From Lachnospiraceae bacterium (GTDB taxonomy: Bacteria > Bacillota > Clostridia > Lachnospirales > Lachnospiraceae), in assembly GCA_017437965.1 (NCBI GenBank), contig JAFRWN010000040.1, forward strand, positions 19,404 to 83,403: a stretch of DNA of 64,000 nt, read 5' to 3'. Position numbers and translations under genes: made by a program. The notes beneath the pieces are model-generated. The model was not told the origin of the DNA. It saw nothing but the letters and a program-made list of their open reading frames with translations, and searched no databases. Within the stretch, counting starts at the first letter, position 1. Each line of letters opens with the position of its first letter. Shown here one piece after another: positions 16,169 through 24,988 of this stretch.

Positions 16169-18023
16169 AGCATACACCTCCACCATAGCTTGCGGCACCG
16201 CAGCCCGAGCATTTCTCACGGCAGTTCGGTGTCACTATAGCCTTCTTTGCATTTTCATATTCTCTTTTCAGGAAATTCCTGCTTACTCCGGCATCGATAA
16301 AATCCCATGGCAGTATTTCATCATAATTCCTTTCACGTCTGTTATAGAATTCGAAAGAAAGGCCATGATCTTTTATTGTTTTTTCCCAGACATCATATCT
16401 GAAATATTCAACCCATGCATCAAATATACAGCCCTGCTTATATACATCGTAAATAACGGAAGCCAGTCTTCTGTCTCCTCTTGCGAATACACCCTCAAGC
16501 TCTGAGGTGTCAGAGTCATGCCAGTTATATTTGATACTTTTGGCATTAAGCATCTTGGAAAGTTCGTCTCTAAGGGCACTTTTATGGGCCAGGTATTCTT
16601 CTTTTGATGCCATGGCTGTCCACTGGAAAGGTGTAAAAGGCTTCGGAACAAAAAATGAGGTACTGATAGTAACTGAAACCTTACCATTTCTCTGGTCCTT
16701 GGGGATTTCGTAATATTCTACGGCTATATCGTTTGCAAGCCTTGCAATATCCCTTGCATCCTCTTCAGTCTCGGTGGGAAGACCGAGCATGAAATAAAGT
16801 TTTACTTTATTCCAGCCGCCATGAAAAGCAAGACCTGCGCCCTTAAGTATATCCTCTTTTGTCAGTCCTTTATTGATCGTATCCCTCATCCTCTGGGATC
16901 CTGCCTCCGGAGCAAAGGTTACGGAACTTTTGTTTACATCTTGTACCTTGCTCATTACATCAAGGGCAAATGAATCGATACGAAGTGAAGGAAGCGCAAT
17001 ATTTATATTTTTCTTGCTGTATTCATCAATAAGATAGTATACAAGTTCCTTAAGCTTTGAGTAATCGCTTGAACTAAGTGAACTTAAGGTGATTTCCTCA
17101 TACCCCGTGGAATCCAGCATTTTCTTTGCCTTATCCTTGAGGAATTCAAGGCTTCTCTCCCTTATCGGACGGTAAATCATTCCGGCCTGGCAAAACCTGC
17201 AGCCACGTATGCAGCCGCGTTGTATTTCAAGGGTCGCCCTGTCCTGGATTGCCTGGATATTGGGAATCAGAGGCTTTTCGGGATAGAAGGTATCGGACAT
17301 GTTCATTTCGACTTCCTTCTTTACCTTCTCAGGCACAAAATCGTAGAGAGGCGAAAAACTTTTTATAGTCTGGTCATCGTTATAGCTGACTTCATACATC
17401 GAAGGTACATATATTCCGGGTATCTGGCAGGCTTTTTTTAGAAATTCTTCCCTGCCAAGTCCTTCCTTACGGCAGTTTCTGTAAAGCGTCAGAAGCTCGG
17501 CATATCTGGTCTCCCCTTCTCCAAGATAGAAAATATCGAAGAAATCGGCAATAGGCTCAGGGTTATAGGAACACGGACCGCCTCCTACAATGATCGGATC
17601 TTCAGCACTTCTGTCTTTCGAAAATAAAGGAATTCCGGAAAGATCGAGTATCTGAAGTATATTCGTATAACACATTTCATACTGAAGGGTGATTCCGAGA
17701 AAATCAAATTCTTTAAGCGGCCTTTGGGATTCAAGTGCGAAAAGAGGGATATTCTTCTCGCGCATTATTTTATCAAGATCGGGCCATGGAGAATAAACCC
17801 TCTCACATGCAACCCCATCCATCTGATTGAACATATCATAAAGAATCTGGATTCCGAGATGGCTCATGCCGATCTCATAGACATCGGGAAAGCACATACA
17901 GAATCGGATATCGACATCTTCTTTGTATTTTTCCGACATATTGACCTCACCGCCTATATATCTGGCAGGCTTTTCGATTGTCATCAGTATTTCTTCGGAA
18001 AGAGCAAGTCTGGTTTCTTTCAT
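16152..18023 (-). CDS. B12-binding-type radical SAM protein (TIGR03960 family)
   Basis: A 623-residue enzyme. The N-terminal half has a B12-binding-like Rossmann region, the core has the 4Fe-4S/SAM motif CIRGCRFC (Cys271, Cys275, Cys278), and the C-terminus carries a second cysteine cluster (NCREKCSGCG) that may bind metal or another cluster. The reaction catalysed by this family is not established to my knowledge. It is the first gene of a minus-strand unit with the DUF2344 partner and RNase G, driven by the promoter at 18072-18100. Confidence 0.88.
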   Translation of the reverse strand: MKETRLALSEEILMTIEKPARYIGGEVNMSEKYKEDVDIRFCMCFPDVYEIGMSHLGIQILYDMFNQMDGVACERVYSPWPDLDKIMREKNIPLFALESQRPLKEFDFLGITLQYEMCYTNILQILDLSGIPLFSKDRSAEDPIIVGGGPCSYNPEPIADFFDIFYLGEGETRYAELLTLYRNCRKEGLGREEFLKKACQIPGIYVPSMYEVSYNDDQTIKSFSPLYDFVPEKVKKEVEMNMSDTFYPEKPLIPNIQAIQDRATLEIQRGCIRGCRFCQAGMIYRPIRERSLEFLKDKAKKMLDSTGYEEITLSSLSSSDYSKLKELVYYLIDEYSKKNINIALPSLRIDSFALDVMSKVQDVNKSSVTFAPEAGSQRMRDTINKGLTKEDILKGAGLAFHGGWNKVKLYFMLGLPTETEEDARDIARLANDIAVEYYEIPKDQRNGKVSVTISTSFFVPKPFTPFQWTAMASKEEYLAHKSALRDELSKMLNAKSIKYNWHDSDTSELEGVFARGDRRLASVIYDVYKQGCIFDAWVEYFRYDVWEKTIKDHGLSFEFYNRRERNYDEILPWDFIDAGVSRNFLKREYENAKKAIVTPNCREKCSGCGAASYGGGVCFESKN

Positions 18024-18071
18024 GTAATACCCCTTTGTTTTTAGGAGCCTTATACTCCATAACTTTAAATA

Positions 18072-18100
18072 ATAATAACACAGCTTTCGTAATTCTTCAA
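18072..18100 (-). promoter_or_regulatory. extended -10 promoter of the radical SAM unit
   Basis: TTGAAG (18095-18100) and TATTAT (18072-18077) are 17 bases apart on the minus strand, and TGT directly precedes the -10, which makes it an extended -10 promoter. It leaves a 5' leader of about 45 bases before the ATG at 18023. Confidence 0.75.
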
Positions 18101-18127
18101 TGAAAAGCCTAAATTTTTAACTTGTAC

Positions 18128-18156
18128 TTTACAAATCATATAAAAAAAGTTATTAT
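18128..18156 (+). promoter_or_regulatory. promoter of the first zinc-ribbon gene
   Basis: TTTACA (18128-18133) and TATTAT (18151-18156) are spaced by 17 bases on the plus strand. The start region of this transcript is divergent from, and close to, the radical SAM promoter. Confidence 0.7.
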
Positions 18157-18191
18157 TACTAAATGTAGAATAATGAAAAGAGGTATGATAT

Positions 18192-19160
18192 ATGCCCTGG
18201 TGTCCTAAATGCAAGAATGAATACCGAGATGGTTTTACCGTATGCAATGACTGCGGTACTCCGCTTGTTGCTTCTCTTGAAGACGTGAAATACAGACCTT
18301 TATGTCATTTCAACAACGACGAGGCCTATTCAAAATTTCTGAATTATCTGAGTTACAGTAAGATCAAATCGCATCCTGTTTATATTGATGATGTGGATTA
18401 TCTAGGTTTTGATGATGATTCGTACAGCGATGCAAAAAAGGCTCTCTTTGCTTTTGTAAAGGTTGAAGGAAACATAGCCTGTGTAAAACAGATTGATGAT
18501 ACTTATTTTGTTGACCTGATTGATACTGAAGAAGTAATAAATGGACTAAACAAACTTAAAGAGGTTCCGGACCAGCTTTCAGAAATCCTTAATGAAGATG
18601 GAATTGATGCTGAAAACAATTCTGAAGCTGAGGAAAAAGAGGCTGATGAAGAAGAATTCGATGCTCTTAAAGAACTTGTATATGGTTCCGGTTCCATTGT
18701 CTATGAATCAAAGAAAACCAAGGCTGAGGAAATGTCCGGCAGCGGCTATATGCTTATCGTTATCGGAATAGGCGGTGCTGTATTTGTTGTGCTGCATATG
18801 TTGGGACTGATATCAATTATACAGACACAATTGTTTTCATATATCATGATGCTGTTCACCTTCGTGGCGATGGCTTACTGGGGATTTCATTCTCTGAAAA
18901 AGTCAAAGGAATATGAAGCAGATGCAGTCCAGGAGGAACAGCTCAGTAGTTATATCAAAGAATGGATGAAACAAAACATCAGCGCTGATGATATAAAATC
19001 CGCAGATATGGCGGATAACGGTCCTGAGGAGAACTTCCTCCTACGACTTGACTACATCAAAAACCGTATGACAAAGGGAGTCCCAGAACTTAAAAGTCTT
19101 GATGATGTATATCTGGATGCAATGATTGAAGAATATTATAACAGCTTATTCGATGAATAG
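18192..19160 (+). CDS. zinc-ribbon membrane protein, function unknown
   Basis: A 322-residue protein I do not recognise as a named family. Residues 1-22 are a zinc ribbon with Cys4, Cys7, Cys18 and Cys21 (CxxC-x10-CxxC). Residues 34-92 resemble the small DUF2007-like signal-transduction fold in length and pattern (YRPLCHFNNDEAYSKFLNYL). Then come an acidic segment (131-158), two membrane helices (about 185-205 and 212-232) and a helical C-terminal part ending YYNSLFDE. The ribbon and following domain match the start of the protein at 24989-27397 in layout, and both proteins end in an acidic DE after a Tyr-rich helix. Both N- and C-termini should face the cytosol. The gene is monocistronic, with its own promoter and terminator. 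Confidence 0.8.
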   Translation: MPWCPKCKNEYRDGFTVCNDCGTPLVASLEDVKYRPLCHFNNDEAYSKFLNYLSYSKIKSHPVYIDDVDYLGFDDDSYSDAKKALFAFVKVEGNIACVKQIDDTYFVDLIDTEEVINGLNKLKEVPDQLSEILNEDGIDAENNSEAEEKEADEEEFDALKELVYGSGSIVYESKKTKAEEMSGSGYMLIVIGIGGAVFVVLHMLGLISIIQTQLFSYIMMLFTFVAMAYWGFHSLKKSKEYEADAVQEEQLSSYIKEWMKQNISADDIKSADMADNGPEENFLLRLDYIKNRMTKGVPELKSLDDVYLDAMIEEYYNSLFDE

Positions 19161-19196
19161 ATGAAAAGGCCGCCGGAAATCCGACGGCCTTTTCAT
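19161..19196. terminator. bidirectional terminator between convergent genes
   Basis: A perfect 12-bp stem (19161-19172 with 19185-19196) with A and T runs on both arms, plus a short inner CGG/CCG pairing. It can serve the zinc-ribbon gene on the plus strand and the large surface protein gene on the minus strand. Confidence 0.88.
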
Positions 19197-19209
19197 TTAG
19201 TCCTTTCAT

Positions 19210-22200
19210 TTATAAAAATGAGGAAGTCTTTTTACCAAGTATTACACAGCCCATGAGCGAAGCCAATGCAAAGACAAGGTATTTTATATCAAAATCATCA
19301 GCTGTTTTTGGTGATTTCGGTATATCGGGTGTTTCAGGAGTTTCTGGTGTTTCCGGTGTTTCGGGAACATCAGGTGTTTCGGGCGGAGCCGGAGTTTCCG
19401 GTATTTCCGGTACTTTTACGGTCTGCTCTTCATCCTCGATATCAGCATGAATAAATACCGTCTTTCCGTTATAGATGCACTCTTCGAAAACCACAAGAGT
19501 TTTTCCGGCAACCAGACTGCTGTCAATTTTCATCACAACATCGACTGATCCATCTTTTTCTTCAGGTATTAATTCCTGTTCAACAAAATATTCTTCCCCA
19601 TTTTCAAGCTTTATACTGCTGTTGGTCTCTTTGTCCATAAGCATAGCCTTCAGTATATACTTCTTTCCTGGAGTAAGATTTGTGTATTTAACTACGTCTA
19701 CAATTGTAGAAAGACCATCATTGTTTATGATATTACTGTTTTTCTGTTCGTTTCCGGCATTTGTTTTACCATCCGGGAAACTGATGGTCTGGTCTTTATC
19801 TTCGGGATCATCATGTTTTGCTATCATTTCACCTTCATGATACAGTTCTTCGAAAACGACAACATCCTTACCTTTTAGTTTGCTTGCATCAAAGCTGAAT
19901 ACCAGTTCTGTTTCGTTTTTTCCCGGCGATTTAAGTATTTCCTTTTCTACGGTATAGATACTACCATCTTCGTTAAGATAGAACTCTTTGTCATCCTTGA
20001 TATAAAGATAGCCACGGATAAGATAATCTTCATCAGGCATTATACCGGTTATTTTTACCTTGTCAATCAATGTAACATTTTCTGAAGCCAGCGAAATATT
20101 GTCTCCAGTTTCAGAATCCCTTACTTTTGTTCTGATTTTCGGAATATAGCCGGTCTGGTTTTTGTCATTGATATCGGCATGGCAAACATAATTATTTTCA
20201 GTATCTTTCATGACTTCGCCCAAAATCAGCTCATCATTTTCATCAACCGAAAGCTTTGTTTCATCCCTGCCTTCATAAAGGTATTCATACACAACAAAAC
20301 ATATGCCGTCTTCGTTTTCTTCCTCAAATTCAAACGTAAGATATGTTTCGTCACAGATTTCAAAACGGCTCTTTTCATAATCCGATTTTGTTACAATATA
20401 ATTGTTTGCTGTAATAAGATTTCCGTACTTATCTTTTAATGGCCTGACCTTCTCTCCGTCGTTATTCATCAATATTCCCTTGATGGTATATTCTTTACCG
20501 GCCTCAAGATTTGTATACTTTACAGTATCCTTTATTTTTATTTTTCCTGAGAAGCTGAAATGCTTACCCATTGTAACATCGGCCTCCAAGGTTCCGATCT
20601 TTGGCTCGGGAGCATTATAAATGACAAATTCCAGCTTCTGTTTGTTTTTACTGATCGTAAACTTCAGGCTGTCAGAAAGTACAAATCCCTTGTTTTCTTC
20701 ACTTTTAATCTCGCTAAGTTGATATTTTCCATATACAAGACCTTTTCCGCCAGCAAATGAAAGTGTTTCATCAGTCTCGGAATCATATTTACCATTATTA
20801 TCCGTTGTTATTACATGAGTTTCAAGCTTGTTGCCGGAATCATCAAGTAGCGAAAGCTCAAATTGAACATTCTTCATGCCTTCATCTGTATTTACATTCT
20901 TTTTTAACAGGCTTATATTTCCTCTTACCGCTTCATTGCTCATAGAAAGTTCGGCCCCATCCGGATAATCTTCAAAGTAAAGACTTCCCTGTTTACCGTA
21001 AATACCGGAAAGGATTGCTCTTTTTGCCTCGTCGGAATATTGGATTTTACCGATAAAAATATTTTCCGGGAATATATTTCCCTTACTGTCCTTTAATTCG
21101 CCGCTGTTTGCTACAAAACCTTCCGCAGCTTTAACCTCACGTAAAACTATGGTTCCGAGCGGAAGTATCGGTTTTCCTTCGTCCGATTTATATAATTCGT
21201 CACTTTCGTACTCTGAAAGAACAGAAAGGTAGGATTCGTCATATGCACAAATATAGCGTTCGTCCTGTGTCTTCTTTGGCTGAAGGTACCAGGTCTTCTT
21301 TGGACTTTCCGGGAGATCTTCAATACTATCATAATAATCATCATAATAATCCAGTCTGAAAACTGTTCCTGACATGTCAGTAAGAACAGATGCAACACCT
21401 TCTTTTTTTATCGAAAAAAGCATCGGATCATTGTAAGGAATATCACTACCTGTTATTTCAACAAGGTTTTCATGATTATCTTTAGTTATTTCAAATCTGT
21501 GTATTCTTTTTTCCACCGCATAACTCATATTATCCGGCGCTTTTGTTTCGCAGGCGGCATAAAACCCGAGAGGAAGGCCTGAAAGTATCAGCTTGTCATC
21601 AGAAATTGACAGTCCCTCCGAAACTGAAGTGTTCAGATTACTGATTTTACCTTTCCCATCTTCTCCGATGACAAAATCTGCAACCTTTGTTCCGGTATTG
21701 AAAATGTAACCGCTTTCGTTATAAACAGCAACCGGTTCACTGCTTTTCTGATAATAAAGCGAATATACAGCGCCTTTTAGTGAATAACAGTTGTTGTTAT
21801 CGGTAACAGAAGGAACCGCCGATTTTTTGCTTACCGCTACCGATCCTGTCGGCTGCTCGGGAAGAACATATCTGTATTTATAAATGGCGGATGTAGTCTG
21901 TGTATTATCATTAGAAGATGTATAGGCAATATACATTGTGCTTTCTTCTTCATTGACTGCAATGACCCTTGCCATTACTTTTCTGGAATTGTTTGCACCA
22001 TACGAAGCGCCTGCATGATTACATTTCAGGTAAATAACATAGGACTTGCTTAAAGGATTGATATTATTGGCGATCAGTTTATTGAGGTTTGCACTTCCCG
22101 TAGATGCATAAGCTTCTTTTATATCAGTTCCTATGCTGTTATAATAGTTTTCAATAAAAGTCTGGCCGGCATTATCATACCATCCGTCGTAGACATAGGT

Positions 22201-23895
22201 TCTTCCACGGGAAGTTTTGGTATACCAGTTTTTGCTTGCGGTTGCGACACCTGACTGAGGCCCTCCGACTGTAATAAGCTCACCGTTCATATTCGAGGAT
22301 ATCATGCTTACAGCCTGATTAAGTGAATAGCTTCCATTGTTGTTGATAACATAGTCCTGAACTGCTGTAAGTCCGTCAAGCACGTCACCGTCTACATCAA
22401 GTGTATAGGCATAGGCTCCGTCAACATTGATTCCGGCATTGAGAGAACTTGTACCTACACCGCTGTAAGCAACCGAGGCAGCGGCCCTGCAGTCATCATC
22501 ATAGTATGTTGCATTACCTGAATTTGCTTTCAGATTATAATCTCCTATGCTTCTTCCGATATAATTGTACCACCATGTCATTTCCCACGAATCTCCGACA
22601 ACAGGTACATCACTTGCTTTGATAACCTGACCGGAAATCGGAATGCTTCTCATTTTATCGGCCGGAGCTGCGCTCGCCTTTAGTCCGAGAACATCTGCAG
22701 CCTTTAGTATCAGGTTTTCAAACTTTGTATTACTGTCTTTTTCTTTATTGATGTCTATTTCAATCGTGTCTATTCCGGGAGCGCCTGCATTAAGTGCGAT
22801 TACTCCGCTTTCCTCACTGTAGGAAAAATCATTGCTTTCCATACCATCAATATAAACATTCAGATTTTCTTCACGTATTTCAGAAAGCGCCTTACTGTCC
22901 TCTGCAAGCTGAATATATATTTCATCATAGACGGCATCTGTTCTGATGCTTCCGCTTTCTGCAATCTTTCCTTTGATGTTTTCCTTGTCAATTACTATAT
23001 TTACTCCTGCAGTGGCATTTTCATCCGAAAAGACATGAAGAAGCTGAACCTGGATATTGAGCACACCAAGTCCGTTTTTATTCTCTGTGGTATATTTCTT
23101 TGGTACATAAGCCAGGCCTGTACTTTTATCAAAATTGCAGTCATATACCACTTCACCATTCATGTTTGTATAGGCAAAACATGAATCACTTACATAGCTT
23201 TCCTTATCCTTTACCATCTTGTCAACATAAGCAACATAATATTCAGAAGAAGGATAAGGATCATAAAGTATGCTTACACTGTCAGTCTGCGAAATAAGCG
23301 CATAGTTTTCAAAATCAGGATCATTACATTCCACAACCGAAGCCATAGCATCAATGGTCTTTTTCGTGAGCTTAGAACCGTCGGCCAGGGTGTCCTTTAC
23401 CCAAATACCGTCTGCCGGCTTAAGTCCTATGATTTTATCCCTGCATATATATTCCGGACTTATATTATCAAGTATATATGTTATTGGATCTGTTATTTCT
23501 GCTTTTTTAACTTTATTTAAAGCCGTTGTTCTCATCCATGAAAACTCAGCTCTGATAATTGTTTTCTCATCAGGCTTTACAAAACTTATCTCGTTTGTAT
23601 TGTTGTCAATATTAAACTTCAGTTCGCCTGATGCACAATACACTCTAACGTCACTAAGGGCATAGTCTTCTGTCGCATCATAATAAACTGACACTTTTTC
23701 GCCGGCAGAAAATGTCTTTTTAGAAGCTTTAGTATCTCCGAAATATAGTCTTCCGTTCTCTCCAGCATCCAAAATAACATAATTTGAATCATTTGTATGC
23801 ATAGCTGACGCCCAAAGGACGTTGTCATTAAATACAAACATAGCAAAAAGAGATAAAACAAGTATTTTTGCTACCAGATATTTGATTTTATTCAT
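19210..23895 (-). CDS. sorted surface protein with Cna-B-like and three VaFE domains
   Basis: A 1561-residue cell-wall protein. A signal peptide lies at 1-31; residues 35-120 resemble an InlB/bacterial-repeat module; 430-680 is a unique domain; 684-820, 826-955 and 990-1098 look like SpaA/Cna-B folds; 1100-1250, 1250-1373 and 1390-1493 are VaFE repeats, each with a V-V-[YF]-E core (1201, 1346, 1468) and a closing D-x-x-D-x-x-QT. These repeats and Cna-B folds often form intramolecular isopeptide bonds. A PET-rich stalk (1499-1525) leads to the sorting motif SPKTA (1528-1532), a membrane segment (1538-1554) and a basic tail. No sortase lies in the window. It follows the T/P-rich protein by 22 bases and is probably co-transcribed with it. 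A role in adhesion is inferred. Confidence 0.9.
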   Translation of the reverse strand: MNKIKYLVAKILVLSLFAMFVFNDNVLWASAMHTNDSNYVILDAGENGRLYFGDTKASKKTFSAGEKVSVYYDATEDYALSDVRVYCASGELKFNIDNNTNEISFVKPDEKTIIRAEFSWMRTTALNKVKKAEITDPITYILDNISPEYICRDKIIGLKPADGIWVKDTLADGSKLTKKTIDAMASVVECNDPDFENYALISQTDSVSILYDPYPSSEYYVAYVDKMVKDKESYVSDSCFAYTNMNGEVVYDCNFDKSTGLAYVPKKYTTENKNGLGVLNIQVQLLHVFSDENATAGVNIVIDKENIKGKIAESGSIRTDAVYDEIYIQLAEDSKALSEIREENLNVYIDGMESNDFSYSEESGVIALNAGAPGIDTIEIDINKEKDSNTKFENLILKAADVLGLKASAAPADKMRSIPISGQVIKASDVPVVGDSWEMTWWYNYIGRSIGDYNLKANSGNATYYDDDCRAAASVAYSGVGTSSLNAGINVDGAYAYTLDVDGDVLDGLTAVQDYVINNNGSYSLNQAVSMISSNMNGELITVGGPQSGVATASKNWYTKTSRGRTYVYDGWYDNAGQTFIENYYNSIGTDIKEAYASTGSANLNKLIANNINPLSKSYVIYLKCNHAGASYGANNSRKVMARVIAVNEEESTMYIAYTSSNDNTQTTSAIYKYRYVLPEQPTGSVAVSKKSAVPSVTDNNNCYSLKGAVYSLYYQKSSEPVAVYNESGYIFNTGTKVADFVIGEDGKGKISNLNTSVSEGLSISDDKLILSGLPLGFYAACETKAPDNMSYAVEKRIHRFEITKDNHENLVEITGSDIPYNDPMLFSIKKEGVASVLTDMSGTVFRLDYYDDYYDSIEDLPESPKKTWYLQPKKTQDERYICAYDESYLSVLSEYESDELYKSDEGKPILPLGTIVLREVKAAEGFVANSGELKDSKGNIFPENIFIGKIQYSDEAKRAILSGIYGKQGSLYFEDYPDGAELSMSNEAVRGNISLLKKNVNTDEGMKNVQFELSLLDDSGNKLETHVITTDNNGKYDSETDETLSFAGGKGLVYGKYQLSEIKSEENKGFVLSDSLKFTISKNKQKLEFVIYNAPEPKIGTLEADVTMGKHFSFSGKIKIKDTVKYTNLEAGKEYTIKGILMNNDGEKVRPLKDKYGNLITANNYIVTKSDYEKSRFEICDETYLTFEFEEENEDGICFVVYEYLYEGRDETKLSVDENDELILGEVMKDTENNYVCHADINDKNQTGYIPKIRTKVRDSETGDNISLASENVTLIDKVKITGIMPDEDYLIRGYLYIKDDKEFYLNEDGSIYTVEKEILKSPGKNETELVFSFDASKLKGKDVVVFEELYHEGEMIAKHDDPEDKDQTISFPDGKTNAGNEQKNSNIINNDGLSTIVDVVKYTNLTPGKKYILKAMLMDKETNSSIKLENGEEYFVEQELIPEEKDGSVDVVMKIDSSLVAGKTLVVFEECIYNGKTVFIHADIEDEEQTVKVPEIPETPAPPETPDVPETPETPETPETPDIPKSPKTADDFDIKYLVFALASLMGCVILGKKTSSFL
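19321..19401 (-). repeat. 9-bp tandem repeats coding for the Pro-Glu-Thr stalk
   Basis: The DNA coding for residues 1499-1525 of the surface protein consists of degenerate repeats of the codons for Pro-Glu-Thr. Such stalks lift the ligand-binding part away from the wall and can vary in copy number. Confidence 0.8.
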
Positions 23896-23917
23896 TGTTT
23901 TTTCCTTTCATGCTTCA

Positions 23918-24703
23918 TTATTCATAATATTTTTCTTCCATGCAATCGGGACATATCCATCCCACCTCCTTCTCATATTTATATTCAGGACTTGTTTCTT
24001 CCCATTCGGTATAGAAACCGACAGGAATGCGGTCCAGTCTGTAATTTTCATCATTATTGAAGCAATGAAGATAGAATTCGGAAATATCATTAAACTCATC
24101 TTCACGCTTTCCGCAATCACATACAAACATGTCTTTGTAAACAGGAATATCAACCCATCTTCCTTCTGCCGGTACTGTGACAGTTTTATATACATATTTC
24201 CTGTTTGTATGTATACAGCCAGTGATTATCGGTGTTTTGCTTGCCGGTTTTAATATTGGTGAAGGGCTTAAAGCTTTTACAGTTGGTGTCGGGTTTGGTA
24301 GCTTTTTTGTAGGAAGCGGACTCGGTACTTTGGCTGTTGGAACCTGGTTCTGTAATTTTGTTGTCGGTACCGGACTTAGTTTTTTGGTTGTAGGTATCGG
24401 TTTTTTAGTTGTCTGTTTTGTTGGAGTATTAACAGGTAAGCCGGGTATTTTAGTAACATTCGTGGTGGGTATGTTTGTGACTTGTACCATTGAGTTATCT
24501 GTTGGTTTCGTTGTCGATATCTTTGTTGGTATATTTGTCATTTTTACGGCATCCGTTTGTATTGTGGTTATCTTTACTTTATCTGATGCAGGAATATCTA
24601 AAACATTTTTTTTATTTTGGCCCTTGTTATTTAAAAGCGATTTTATGACAAACAATAACACAATAAATAATGTCAATAATAAGATTATTTTCCTCTTTTT
24701 CAT
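23918..24703 (-). CDS. membrane-anchored T/P-rich protein with cysteine-rich C-terminus
   Basis: A 261-residue protein not assigned to a named family. A basic start and one hydrophobic segment (about 5-22) make an uncleaved anchor or signal. Residues 35-158 are low-complexity Thr/Pro/Lys, including six exact-length 9-residue units of the type xPTxKxxSP. The C-terminal domain has Cys163, Cys195, Cys197, Cys214, Cys251 and Cys254 with His165 and His213, which could hold one or two zinc ions; similar domains terminate many Lachnospiraceae surface proteins as far as I recall. The ATG at 24703 is chosen over a GTG at 24715 because GTGAGG sits seven bases upstream. It is the first gene of a two-gene operon with the surface protein. 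Confidence 0.75.
   Translation of the reverse strand: MKKRKIILLLTLFIVLLFVIKSLLNNKGQNKKNVLDIPASDKVKITTIQTDAVKMTNIPTKISTTKPTDNSMVQVTNIPTTNVTKIPGLPVNTPTKQTTKKPIPTTKKLSPVPTTKLQNQVPTAKVPSPLPTKKLPNPTPTVKALSPSPILKPASKTPIITGCIHTNRKYVYKTVTVPAEGRWVDIPVYKDMFVCDCGKREDEFNDISEFYLHCFNNDENYRLDRIPVGFYTEWEETSPEYKYEKEVGWICPDCMEEKYYE
24236..24397 (-). repeat. six 27-bp minisatellite units in the T/P-rich gene
   Basis: Exactly 162 bases encode six 9-residue units (IPTTKKLSP, VPTTKLQNQ, VPTAKVPSP, LPTKKLPNP, TPTVKALSP, SPILKPASK). The units are diverged at DNA level but keep perfect phase, so they arose by tandem duplication. Confidence 0.8.
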
Positions 24704-24988
24704 CACCAACCTCACTTTTTTCTTTTATCGACTCACATAAAATTGTATCAAAAAGCATAAAATTTTTTCATTATGCAAATCAAACAAAAGTGTAAAATTT
24801 TTTTGTTTATTCGGTACATTTTTTAAGCACCTCAAAAAAATATGTCATTTTTGAAATGATATTTTCCTAAAATGTAAAATATTACGTCATTTGTACCGGT
24901 TATTTTGCATATACAATGCTTCCACTTGCTTATTTAACAAGACTTCGATATAATATATGAAGTGTTATTATACACAGGAGGAGAAAGA
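24704..24988. other. AT-rich divergent intergenic region with a small inverted repeat
   Basis: This is the longest gene-free stretch in the window. It separates the T/P-rich gene (minus) from the second zinc-ribbon gene (plus). It holds the plus-strand promoter at 24926-24954, a likely minus-strand extended -10 (TGATACAAT near 24743-24751), an inverted repeat TCATTT-TTG-AAATGA at 24845-24859, and repeated short A/T runs of the type TAAAATTTTTT. I see no RNA gene, riboswitch or small open frame in it. Confidence 0.55.
24926..24954 (+). promoter_or_regulatory. promoter of the second zinc-ribbon gene
   Basis: TTGCTT (24926-24931) and TATAAT (24949-24954) are 17 bases apart. The transcript would start near 24961 with a short leader into AGGAGGAG at 24976-24983. 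Confidence 0.75.

Noticed and set aside
19321..19401. Regular short repeats considered as a CRISPR array
   Set aside because: The repeats are contiguous 9-bp coding units without spacers and lie inside a large gene.
24177..24740. A 187-codon plus-strand frame rich in Val and Gly opposite the T/P-rich gene
   Set aside because: Its hydrophobic repeats are the reverse complement of the Thr/Pro/Lys repeats; the minus-strand frame has a ribosome site and a sensible domain plan.
24704..24988. Possible riboswitch or small RNA in the longest gap
   Set aside because: It is AT-rich with only a 6-bp stem; no conserved riboswitch core or terminator-antiterminator pair is visible.
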